Source of the DNA: Pseudomonas sp. 10S4
Lineage (GTDB): Bacteria; Pseudomonadota; Gammaproteobacteria; Pseudomonadales; Pseudomonadaceae
Direction of reading: 5' to 3'
Assembly (NCBI RefSeq): GCF_034344865.1
Contig: NZ_CP133774.1
Span: forward strand, 6,448,001-6,512,000
Length of the DNA stretch: 64,000 nt
The notes beneath the pieces are model-generated. The model searched no databases. It saw only the letters and a program-made list of their open reading frames with translations, and was not told the DNA's origin. A program made the position numbers and the translations under genes. How positions within the stretch are numbered: position 1 is the first letter of the stretch; each line of letters starts with the position of its first letter. Shown piece by piece: positions 1-8,464 of the stretch.

Positions 1-1799
1 CCCACTCGCTGCCATAAGGCAGCACCTGCTGCGCCAACGCCAAACGCAGCTCCGGCGGTAGTAAATGCGCTTTTGTATGTACGTTTATCAAAAAGCTGAT
101 CCCCCGCCCAAACAAAATTCACCCCAGCCACCAACGTCACAATCGACTTGATCGGCGCTTTGCTCAGTGCACTTTTCAAATCAAACACACTACTCAGCTC
201 TATACTTGCCGCCAGATTCACCGGCAACGGTGGCAGCTTGGTGCTGGTCGGGACCAAATTCATGAACGGGATACCGCCAGCCACTCCGTTGGCCAACGGT
301 GAAACGCTCAAATGAGCAGGCGCCGCAGGGCGTGTTCCCATCAAATCGCTATACCACTCGCCTAACTGACGCGGAGTGACGCCCGAGGTCTGAATGCGCT
401 GGTCGCTGCGCGCCAGCGCTGCCGCCATATACAAACGCCCCGCCGTACTGCTGGTCTTTTCACCCTGATGCAATTGCAACCCGGCCACCGGCGCGATGGA
501 CAGAAACAGGGCCTCAATGCTTGAAGCCGATTTGTGTTGCTTCAGTTTGTCGGCAGTCTGGTTGATCGCCCCTGCATAACCGAAAGCCCTGGTGAGTTTG
601 TCGGCGCCCTCTTGCACGGCCGCCATGTTGTCGCGAACCACATCACTGAAGTCCACCAGATATTTAATCTCGCCAACACCCAGCCGAGATGGCAACCCGA
701 GCAATGCCCAAAGCAGCCAAGGCTTGCCGGCCTGGTTACCTTCCAGACTGAAGGTAATGGCCTCAGCCCCGACACTGGTACTCGCCGGCCCCAGACAAGC
801 AGCAGCAAAATGCAATTCCAGTGCCTCACGAGCAATCGCCTGAGTTATATCGAAATGACCGCACGCCGTGTCCATGCTCGACGGGCCAGCCACTTGTTGG
901 GTGTTGAACCATACAACCCAAAGTTGGCCCAGCCGTCGCATATCGGCGGTATATCGATCGTTCTGGATTTCTTGATCTTTCCACGCCCGTTGGAGTTCGT
1001 CATAGCGGGTGATGGACGGCAGTTGTGCGCTCAGTTGGCGGTCGCCTTCGCTCAGTGACTTGATGACACTGGCCATCGCCCACTCTTCAGCGTGATGCTC
1101 CTGATAACTGTCGAAAGCCTCTTTACGCACACGCATCAACGCCGCGAGGTCGAGCAGTACGCCCCATGCGTCATCAATGATCGCGAAGGTTTGTTGTTCG
1201 CAAGCTTTCATCTGACGCTGCAATTTCAGCCAGTCGGGGGCATGTTCCGTTTCCGGCTCAGTGCTCCAACCGTAGCTCGTCGCATCGTTGTATTCGCCAA
1301 TCTGCTTGGCGACGGTGCCGACGTGACCACTGAGCGGCGCAACGCCCGGCACAAAACTGCGCATGATGCGCTGGCGTATGGCGGGATTGGTTTTAGCCGC
1401 TTGGTACTGCGGCTCGCTCCAGCGCACGGGCGACCACACCAACGCGGCCGCATCACCGGCCCTGAGAAGCAGATGCGGTTTGACCCGGGTGTCGATCACC
1501 TTGCCTGCGCGCGGAGTTTGCGTGAGCTGCGCTTTTTCGACCTCATACTCCACCAGTCTGGGTGGGTTGCTCTCCCACACGTAAAGCCAACCGTCACGCA
1601 AAAAACGGGAGGTGTAGTTGAGCGTGTGCGCAGTCAGATCAGGATGCCTCGGCCCCAGTTCGGGAAACTGGCCATTCAGAGCAGGCACGTCATGGGCGCT
1701 GGTATCGACAGCGGTTGTCGGGCCCAAGGCATAACGCAGTGGCAGGACTGCAGCGAACAGCGGGCACGTTCCAACGCGGGTTTTATTCTGGGCGCTCAT
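1..1799 (-). CDS. T6SS effector with MIX motif, VasX-like toxin (3' part beyond window)
   Basis: The frame is open from the ATG at 1799 to the left edge, giving about 599 residues with the C-terminus missing. The N-terminus (CPLFAAVLPLRYALGP) and the segment LRDGWLYVW near residue 65 fit the MIX motif hRxGhhYhh that marks a class of T6SS effectors and the VasX N-terminal region. The last visible part (roughly residues 520-599) is hydrophobic and Gly/Ala-rich, which would suit a membrane-inserting, colicin-like toxin, but the toxin domain itself lies outside the window. Its ATG overlaps the stop of the DUF4123 gene (ATGA), so the two are probably translationally coupled and the effector is loaded on the adjacent VgrG. 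An immunity gene would be expected further left. Family assignment is firm; membrane activity is inference. Confidence 0.8.
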   Translation of the reverse strand, partial: MSAQNKTRVGTCPLFAAVLPLRYALGPTTAVDTSAHDVPALNGQFPELGPRHPDLTAHTLNYTSRFLRDGWLYVWESNPPRLVEYEVEKAQLTQTPRAGKVIDTRVKPHLLLRAGDAAALVWSPVRWSEPQYQAAKTNPAIRQRIMRSFVPGVAPLSGHVGTVAKQIGEYNDATSYGWSTEPETEHAPDWLKLQRQMKACEQQTFAIIDDAWGVLLDLAALMRVRKEAFDSYQEHHAEEWAMASVIKSLSEGDRQLSAQLPSITRYDELQRAWKDQEIQNDRYTADMRRLGQLWVVWFNTQQVAGPSSMDTACGHFDITQAIAREALELHFAAACLGPASTSVGAEAITFSLEGNQAGKPWLLWALLGLPSRLGVGEIKYLVDFSDVVRDNMAAVQEGADKLTRAFGYAGAINQTADKLKQHKSASSIEALFLSIAPVAGLQLHQGEKTSSTAGRLYMAAALARSDQRIQTSGVTPRQLGEWYSDLMGTRPAAPAHLSVSPLANGVAGGIPFMNLVPTSTKLPPLPVNLAASIELSSVFDLKSALSKAPIKSIVTLVAGVNFVWAGDQLFDKRTYKSAFTTAGAAFGVGAAGAALWQRV

Positions 1800-2362
1800 G
1801 CATTTTTCTCCGGGCTGGCGAGCAAACTGAGTGCATGCAGTAGCGACTCAGGCAGAGTGATTTGCGCAGCCAGACCTTTATTGGCCGGTGCCGCGTCGTA
1901 TTCAGGTGCTTCGTTTTCCCAGGCGCACACCGCCGCATTACCATGCCGCAACCAGACGCAATCCACGCCATGCCAAAAACCTGCAGGCCATTGCGCACCG
2001 GCCATCCAGGCACGGCTTAGAACAGAGCCATCCGCCAGACGTAACCAAAATTCACACTGTTGCTCGTCAAAAATGCGTAAGCGACGTTGCAGGATCGGTA
2101 GCAATTGTTGGGCGCTTTGCGCAGAAGCCAGCCACACAGCGTGCTGCAGGTCGGAGCCGCCCCACCATGCGGCATAGGTGGCGCTGCCGAGCGAGGCATT
2201 CAGGAGAAACGGGCCCGTTGCGCAAATGGGCTCGTAAGCGGTGCCCTTGAATAGCGACTGAGGCTGGTCCGGGCCGTAGTGCTCGAGGAGCCAATCCGTA
2301 GCGTTCTCATACTGGGCACCGTCGAGCAGGAGCAGCCCTTTGTTTGGAGTGGCTGGCGTCAT
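1796..2362 (-). CDS. DUF4123 domain protein, T6SS effector adaptor/chaperone
   Basis: This is a 188-aa protein starting MTPATPNKGLLLLDGAQY. The size, the N-terminal LLLLDGAQ strand, the central W-rich part (AAWWGGSDL) and the position between a vgrG and a MIX effector match DUF4123 proteins (Tap/TEC family), which bind an effector and mount it on its cognate VgrG without being secreted themselves. I chose the ATG at 2362 because it overlaps the vgrG stop as ATGA; a longer reading into vgrG is open but has no ribosome-binding site of its own. The gene also overlaps the effector start by ATGA, so vgrG, adaptor and effector form one tightly coupled operon. The domain call rests on context and general pattern, not a profile search. 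Confidence 0.75.
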   Translation of the reverse strand: MTPATPNKGLLLLDGAQYENATDWLLEHYGPDQPQSLFKGTAYEPICATGPFLLNASLGSATYAAWWGGSDLQHAVWLASAQSAQQLLPILQRRLRIFDEQQCEFWLRLADGSVLSRAWMAGAQWPAGFWHGVDCVWLRHGNAAVCAWENEAPEYDAAPANKGLAAQITLPESLLHALSLLASPEKNA

Positions 2363-4451
2363 GCTTGCGCCCCTTCTGCTTCCTGTCTTTGCTGGGCGGC
2401 ATCGCACACCGGGCAGAGGCCGGTATTGGCCTCACGAAAGACGATGGTCTGTTTGAGCAGTGCCTCCATGGAGATGACGTCAATAACCATGGCTGCGGCA
2501 ACCTGCGGTACGACCGACAACGCCGCCTGCGCCGCAATCCCCACCACTGGCGAACCGCCCTCGACAATGGCCACGCTACTGAAGATCCCGCCGGCGTTGA
2601 TGACGATATGGTGACCGCCCGCCGTGAGCGTCAGGCTCGAACCCGCATCAATCACCACGTTGGCCGCGTTGACACGCGCATGCGGCCCAGCCTGAATCAC
2701 CAGCGTTCCGGTCGCCATCGTGCTGCTATTGCCGCTGATGGTGATCAGCTCATCCCCGCCTATCACTGTGTTGCGCAAACCTTGGGTGGTGTGCAACTCG
2801 TCACCCTTGATCAGGCTGGCACTGTGGTTGTCGACCTGCTCAAAACGGTCGTGGCCGATCAGACTGTGGCTGTCGCGGGTGATCTGTTCGCGGCGGTCGT
2901 TACCGATCTGGGTGTCGCTGTCATTGAGGATCAACTGCTCGATATCGCGTTGCGCCCGCAGGTAGATTTTTTCCTGCCCTGCACGGTCTTCAAGCGACAG
3001 TTCGTTGTAGCCACCGGTGTGCGGAGAGCTGTGGCTACGCAACACGGTTTTGGTTTTGTGCTCAGGTAAGGAATGCGGCACGGGCGTGACTTTGTTCGCG
3101 ACACAGCCGGTGATCAACGGTTGATCAGGATCGCCTTCCAGGTAGGTGACGACGACTTCCATACCGATGCGCGGAATGGTCACCGCCCCGAAATCTTGCC
3201 CCGCCCAACTGGAGGACACCCGGAGCCAGCAACTGCTTTTCTCACTGTTGAGTTCCGCTCGATCCCAAGGCAGTTCGACCTTCACACGGCCATATTCATC
3301 GCAATAGATCTCTTCACCGATGGGGCCGGTGACGCGGGCGGTCTGGCTGACCAGCCGTGTTTTTCGTGGACGCAGCGGCGGTCGGTAATGCACGTCCCAC
3401 GGAATGGCGCTGAAGTGGTTGCGATAGCCTTGAGTGAAGCCATCTTCAGGTTTGACGTCGCTGGTGATCGCCTCTTCCAGTGACTGCGGCTGTTTCCCAT
3501 GGTGTGTCACGCTGAGCAATAACCACAGGGCGTTGCCGGTTTTACGCGGGTGCTCGGTCAGGTCAAAAAAGTGACCACTGCGCAGGCACGGCTGGTCGCT
3601 CTGGCCCTCGGCCAATTGGTAATCGGTGCGGTGCCGCTCCAGGGCCTGCCGAGCGAGTTGCTTGCCGCGCGTTTCGTTCTCGATCAGAACGGGGTAGCGA
3701 TAGTCTTCGAGTTCGGGGCTGAACTCGGCAGTGAAACGACTTTCCAGCAGTTGGCTCGGGCGTTGGAAATCGTAGTCCCGGCGCGTGATCGTGTTGGTGC
3801 GGGTGCGAACGCCCATGGCGAACTGGTTGACGACCGGGTTGTCCGCGACCATGCCAGAGTCTTGTTGATAGGGGTTTCGCCCAGTTTCGGGAAGAACGTC
3901 TGATCGTCGGTGAACACCAGCCGATGACCGTCCTGCGAGTGCTGGTGATGCCAGGCGATGCCGTCCTCGGCGCACAGCCGCTGGATGAACTCGAAGTCGC
4001 TTTCCCCATACTGCGTACAGTACTCGCGCACGGGACTGGTGCTGACATGGAAGGTAAACGCATCGCCCTGAATGCCGTGCCCTTTGAACACCTGCATGAT
4101 GATCTGCGGCACGCTCAGGTGCTGGAAAATCCGTTGGTCGTGACTGAACTGCAAGTAGTGCAGCGCCGGCACCAGAGTCAGGTGGTAGCGGGTCAATCGC
4201 TTGCCGGCCTCACCCACCCAAACGTCTTCGATACTGCCGTGAATCCCTTCGCCATTGAATCCAAACTGCAGAAACGCCGGTTGACTGAGCAGGCTCTCCA
4301 GATCGAAATCCGGGTGCTCGCTGACCAGTTCAACGTTGATGGCGTACAAGGCACTGATCGCCTCTGTACCTTCAAAAGCCAGCACCTTGAAATCATTGCG
4401 AACGTTGGGAATTTTTAGTCCGAAGTGCGCAACATTGGCCCGCGCGAACAT
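2359..4451 (-). CDS. vgrG: VgrG T6SS spike protein, frameshifted
   Basis: VgrG trimers form the tip of the T6SS tube and carry effectors. The N-terminal frame (residues 1 to about 200, from MFARANVAHFGLKIPN) is the gp27-like part. The rest lies one frame over and has the gp5 OB-fold region (EIYCDEYGRVKVELPWDR, then SSCWLRVSSSWAGQDFG) and repetitive beta-helix segments, ending in a tail with CPVC. The frame changes at about 3871-3874, where a CCCC run (coding strand) needs one more C to join GETP to YQQDSGM. With that base the protein is 697 aa, normal for a VgrG. Either the base was lost in sequencing or this vgrG is a recent pseudogene; the length-preserving context and similar homopolymer losses elsewhere favour error. 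It is first in the operon with the adaptor and effector. Confidence 0.85.
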
Positions 4452-4553
4452 ACGCTAATCCTTGAGCTGAAAGACAACGCGCGACGCTCAATCCATAGCG
4501 GACATGAGCAGGCGTCAATTGCCGAGCAAGCTAACAAGGAGGAGGAAGAATTA

Positions 4554-4631
4554 ATGTCAGACCGCCCTACAAAGCGCGTAGGAGCTTTCCGTATTTCAGA
4601 ATGTTGCTTTGTGAATGTGAGCTGGCGGTAA
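4554..4631 (+). CDS. Possible 25-aa small protein with strong Shine-Dalgarno
   Basis: An ATG at 4554 opens a 25-codon frame (MSDRPTKRVGAFRISECC and so on) ending TAA. A purine-rich AAGGAGGAGGAAGA immediately upstream is an unusually good ribosome-binding site. It lies in the 277-bp gap between vgrG and the LuxR gene, divergent from vgrG. I recognise no family. It may be a real small protein, a leader peptide or chance. Confidence 0.25.
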   Translation: MSDRPTKRVGAFRISECCFVNVSWR

Positions 4632-4728
4632 AGTGACGTACCTGTTGCCAGTGTTTGGAGGGAAGCCCAAAAAAGCAACGGGCGATAAACCATCGTATCC
4701 ACCCCGAATTGCCAGCGTTCCCGCAGAT

Positions 4729-5742
4729 TTAGCTGCGGCGCATTGCGTCCGCATGGGAGCTTGGCGAACGCAAGACAGAACCCAACTCCACCTTGCTCTT
4801 CACCCCAAGCTGCAAGTAGCAGTTGCGCAGATAAGTGCGCACGGTGGCCGGGCTTAGCCCAAGGATTTTGGCGATTTCTTTGTAGGAATGACCGGCGGCG
4901 AACAACAGCGCAGCCGTGCGTTCCCGTGGTGCCAACACCGCCCCGCGCGACTGGGCTTCAAGGGACAGAATCACATGCTCTGCGTTGGGAGTCAGGGTCA
5001 GCGCGCAGCGACCGAGGCGAATCACGCACGGTGCTTTTGGCAATTGCGATGTCAGCTCAAACGGCAGAACTGAGCCGCCCCACCCCGGCAACTCACGCTG
5101 AATCGCCGCACACACACTCGCCCCGACGTACAGCAAACTGCCGTCCATGCGCGCCACGCCGAAATCGGTTGCACCACTGCCGGTGTCGAAGCGGATCATG
5201 TCTTGCACCTGGAATCGCCAGAGCTGCAACAGGTGATCGCAGAACGCCGAAAACAAATCGGCCTCGACGTCGCTGAACCCCGGTGCATCGATGCCACGGT
5301 AGAGACAGACGAAAAACATCAAGCCGCTTTCGGGCAATTCGAAGGTGATGCACATCGCGTGGAAAAGATCATGACGCCGCGCAAACGAGCCCACCACCTC
5401 ATCGAGATCGTCGAACCCGCTTTCGCGAACGACCTTACCGGGCTGGCTCAACGTGTTATGGGAAAAACCGTCATTGTCCGCGCCCTGGTGCCATTCGACG
5501 GCAAACGATTCCGGCAGATTGATCCGCCCGTGCATCCAGCTTTTCGGCGGTGCATCGGCGTCTAACGCTGACATCTCGCCCCACCAGGCGGATGCGAACG
5601 GCACCAGTTCGCTGAATGCCTGCAAACCACCTTCGATGAATTGAGAAGCGCCGCGCTCCCGGGCAAGACGACCGAGGTGCAGCACGCAGCGATTGAATGC
5701 ATTGAGCGTGGCCGTGGCACCGACTTCGTTACCCTCCCCCAT
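4729..5742 (-). CDS. LuxR-family transcriptional regulator
   Basis: This 337-aa protein has a C-terminal LuxR/GerE-type helix-turn-helix at about residues 265-325 (LAPRERTAALLFAAGHSYKE followed by IAKILGLSPATVRTYLRN). The N-terminal 250 residues resemble no sensor domain I can name; there is no receiver-domain aspartate pattern and no clear autoinducer-binding signature. It therefore probably senses a ligand through a divergent GAF/PAS-like fold, which is inference. The ATG at 5742 is the only plausible start before residue 50, though its ribosome-binding site is weak. It sits between the T6SS module and a TetR gene on the same strand, 33 nt downstream of the TetR stop. Targets cannot be told from sequence. 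Confidence 0.8.
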   Translation of the reverse strand: MGEGNEVGATATLNAFNRCVLHLGRLARERGASQFIEGGLQAFSELVPFASAWWGEMSALDADAPPKSWMHGRINLPESFAVEWHQGADNDGFSHNTLSQPGKVVRESGFDDLDEVVGSFARRHDLFHAMCITFELPESGLMFFVCLYRGIDAPGFSDVEADLFSAFCDHLLQLWRFQVQDMIRFDTGSGATDFGVARMDGSLLYVGASVCAAIQRELPGWGGSVLPFELTSQLPKAPCVIRLGRCALTLTPNAEHVILSLEAQSRGAVLAPRERTAALLFAAGHSYKEIAKILGLSPATVRTYLRNCYLQLGVKSKVELGSVLRSPSSHADAMRRS

Positions 5743-5774
5743 TTGTTCTTATCCTGTTGATTACGTGGCAGGCC

Positions 5775-6356
5775 CTAACCTAAATACGAACAGACCAAGT
5801 GCACAAGCTCTTCTTTCAGCTCCTTGGATTTCAACGTCCCGCTTCTGGCTGCGCTATGAATGACCCCTTCCACGGCGGCGGAGAGCACTTGCGCCACCAT
5901 TGAGTTCGCCGCGTGGCCTCGTGAGCCCGGAAAAGCCTCTACAACGGTTCTATATCGCGCCAGATATTGCGCTTCGAACACGCTATGAGCGGAGATGGAA
6001 CTTGAATGCGGCGGGGCAATATCAAGCAGGACTCGATGAAGTTCTGGCTGAATGCTGTGTGCCGCAATCATACCGTCGACCAGATCGCCCACTAGTTGCC
6101 TGGGATGCTTTTCACCGGTACCCACGGCGCGTATGACCGCTAGAACATCATCAAGGTGACGTTGCCGAATGGCTTCGATCAACGCTTGCTTGTCTGGAAA
6201 GTACTGATAGAGCGATCCAATACTCACGCCAGCCGCCTCCGCGACGTCGTTGGTATTGAAACCCGCCCAACCCCGGTCGCTCAAAACGCGAGCACCGGCC
6301 TGAACAATGGAATCGACCGTGGCACGAGAACGCGCCTGGCGTGGCTCCTTTCGCAT
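5775..6356 (-). CDS. TetR-family transcriptional regulator
   Basis: The 193-aa product starts MRKEPRQARSRATVDSIVQA and shows the N-terminal TetR DNA-binding domain (residues about 10-55: GFNTNDVAEAAGVSIGSLYQ then YFPDKQALIEAI). The C-terminal ligand/dimer domain is unassigned. The ATG at 6356 is chosen because the TetR domain begins directly after it, whereas the longer open frame adds an unrelated leader. The gene is divergent from two DinB-fold genes, with a 103-bp shared gap containing a perfect 8-bp palindrome (TTCTAGAA, 6431-6438), so local repression of those genes and itself is likely. The effector ligand is unknown. Confidence 0.85.
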   Translation of the reverse strand: MRKEPRQARSRATVDSIVQAGARVLSDRGWAGFNTNDVAEAAGVSIGSLYQYFPDKQALIEAIRQRHLDDVLAVIRAVGTGEKHPRQLVGDLVDGMIAAHSIQPELHRVLLDIAPPHSSSISAHSVFEAQYLARYRTVVEAFPGSRGHAANSMVAQVLSAAVEGVIHSAARSGTLKSKELKEELVHLVCSYLG

Positions 6357-6459
6357 CCGGGAATGCGTTGATGAAATGCGAGTAGTCAAAAATCGCTCCC
6401 TGGAATCAAAATATAAACACAGCACTCACATTCTAGAACGTCAAAAGGGGTCACGGATC

Positions 6460-6972
6460 ATGAGCGCATCACCCTTACTTCGTACACTGTTCGGCTATCA
6501 GGCATGGGCCAACAGCGAGTTGTTAAACAAGATGGAAGGCTTTGATCCCGAACGCCACAAAGAAGAGTTCCACAGTGCATTACGGTTGATCAATCACGCC
6601 CATGTCGTCAGCCAGATATTTGCTGCGCATCTGGTTGGCAAGCCACACGGATTTTCCACAGACAACACACCGCAGACACCTTCACTGACTGATCTGCGCG
6701 TCGCTGTAGCAGCCTCCGATCGGTGGTACCTCGAGTACGTAGAGGAAGTGACCCCACAACTGTTGTCCGAATCCGTGCCTTTCGTGTTTACCGATGGAGA
6801 CGCCGGCTATATGTCGCGTGAAGAGATGCTGACCCATGTCGTCACGCATGCCGGTTACCACCGCGGTGAAGTGGGTCAAATCATGAAGCAACTGTCTCTT
6901 GAACTGCCGTGGGATACTTTTGCTGTGTATCTGCATCGCACTGAACCTTCACGTCGATCACACGCATTGTGA
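6460..6972 (+). CDS. DinB-family protein (first of a tandem pair)
   Basis: The 170-aa product MSASPLLRTLFGYQAWANSE fits the DinB/YfiT four-helix fold, whose members bind a divalent metal with three histidines. Candidate ligands are a His in LINHAHVVS and the two in HVVTHAGYHRGE, the usual DinB C-terminal motif. These proteins are mostly uncharacterised thiol- or metal-dependent enzymes; no substrate can be given. The start follows GGGGTCACGGATC. It is transcribed away from the TetR gene and is followed 87 nt later by a paralogue, so the pair probably arose by duplication and may be induced together. Confidence 0.8.
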   Translation: MSASPLLRTLFGYQAWANSELLNKMEGFDPERHKEEFHSALRLINHAHVVSQIFAAHLVGKPHGFSTDNTPQTPSLTDLRVAVAASDRWYLEYVEEVTPQLLSESVPFVFTDGDAGYMSREEMLTHVVTHAGYHRGEVGQIMKQLSLELPWDTFAVYLHRTEPSRRSHAL

Positions 6973-7059
6973 TGGGTGCCCCAAAATAATCAGCAACCAG
7001 GACTGTTGGCGCCTGAGACCTACGCTGTTCCATCCGGTTTGACTCAATAAGGAAATATT

Positions 7060-7557
7060 GTGAACTCGGTACACACTCTCACACGCTACAAGGCGTGGGC
7101 GGACGACACTTTTTTATCCGTACTGGAAAGCCTTCCGGAATCTCAACTGACTGCTCCAGACCCGAGCTTTTTCGGCAATATCATCCGAACGCTCAATCAT
7201 TCGTACTCCATGGATTTTGTGTGGAAGTGCCACTTGCTTGGCGAGCCTCATGGTCTTACCACGCGCAACCCATCCGACCATCCCTCTATCCGGGACCTTG
7301 TCGCTGCTCAACGCGAGATAGACAGTTGGTATGTCGACTATGCGGATTCGCTGTCCCCGGCCCAGTTAAGTGAAGTGATCGAGTTTCATTTCATCGGCGG
7401 CGGCCTTGGTGCCATGTCCCGTGAAGACATTTTTCTGCACGTGGTCAACCACACGACCTATCACCGCGGAAACATCGCGGGCATGTTGTATCACCTCGAC
7501 ATTGCTCCACCGGCAACAGACCTTCCGATCTTTCTTCAGGCTTCAGTGCGCACTTAG
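7060..7557 (+). CDS. DinB-family protein (second of a tandem pair, GTG start)
   Basis: This 165-aa product is a paralogue of the preceding gene: both begin with a TLxxYxAWA-type helix, share GxPHGxxTxNxxxxPS, and end with an HVVxHxxYHRG metal motif (here HVVNHTTYHRGN). It starts with GTG, supported by the AAGGA site seven bases upstream. Identity with its neighbour is moderate, so the duplication is old. Function is unknown beyond the DinB/YfiT metal-binding fold. It is co-directional with the first copy and likely in the same TetR-controlled unit. Confidence 0.8.
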   Translation: MNSVHTLTRYKAWADDTFLSVLESLPESQLTAPDPSFFGNIIRTLNHSYSMDFVWKCHLLGEPHGLTTRNPSDHPSIRDLVAAQREIDSWYVDYADSLSPAQLSEVIEFHFIGGGLGAMSREDIFLHVVNHTTYHRGNIAGMLYHLDIAPPATDLPIFLQASVRT

Positions 7558-7637
7558 GGCTCCCGCAGCACTGACGATTGGCCGAAAAACCTGAACAGTT
7601 CTCCAGCCCAAGTACCTCGCTCTTTACCCGCTACGCC

Positions 7638-8464
7638 TCACCCGTACAACGATGGCCGCCGATCCCGATGCAGGTCATTGCGCTCACTGATCCGCTTGTT
7701 CCGCGCCTCGGCCAGGTTCAACGTTGCCAGCAAAATCTGTTCGCCACCCTGCTCCGCCGGCCCCGCCAAGGGGTAACCATCGGCATCGACGATGACTGAA
7801 CCCTGCACCCAGCTGACGCCGCGCTCGTGGCCATGTCGGTCACAGGCGGCGACGAACATTCGGTTGACCGACGCATTAGCCTGGACCCGTACGACTTCTG
7901 CGGGGCGCTCGGTCAGCGGCCTCGGGCCGTCGGGCCAGTTGACCGGGGCGCAGAGCAAGTCTGCGCCGGCCAGTGCCGGGAGTCGCACCCATTCGGGGAA
8001 CTCCAGGTCGTAGCAAATCAGCATGCCGATGCGTCCGTGGACGGTTTCGACTACTGGCGGCGCGGCGGTGCCGGCGGTGAAAATCTCTCGCTCGGCGTCC
8101 CAGAGGTGCGCCTTGCGGTATACGGCGCGCAGGCCCTGAGCGTCGATCATCGCGGCGCTGTTGGCCAGTTCATTGCCCGCCAGTCGCTCGCAGAACCCGC
8201 CCACCACGACGATGTTCAGCTCCCGGGCGAGTGCCCCCAGCGTTGCAAAGTCGGACCTTCCGAAGTTTCCGATAAGGACAGTGCTTCGCGATGGTCGGCA
8301 AACAGGTAGCCGCTCTGCACCAGTTCTGGCAGGACCACCACGTGCGCGCCCTGGAGCGCCGCCGAACGAATCGCTCGTTCGGTCAACGTCCGATTGAACG
8401 TCAGGTCGCCTATTTTCGGTGCCAATTGGCAGCAGGCAACCACGGTCTGTTTTGCAGTGTTCAA
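7638..8464 (-). CDS. Carbon-nitrogen hydrolase (nitrilase superfamily), frameshifted
   Basis: Joining two frames gives a 275-aa amidase-type enzyme. The catalytic triad is visible: Glu in VVVLPELVQSGY, Lys in AVYRKAHLWDAE and Cys in GMLICYDLEFPEWVRLPA. The frame breaks at a CCCCC run (plus strand 8234-8238), where one more base restores TLQRWGALARELN. The start is a TTG at 8464 behind GGAGGAGGGG, overlapping the stop of the permease gene, so the two are translationally coupled. That coupling suggests the hydrolase acts on the amide or ureide that the permease imports. The family includes N-carbamoyl amide hydrolases and omega-amidases; the exact substrate is not determined by the sequence. 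Confidence 0.8.
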
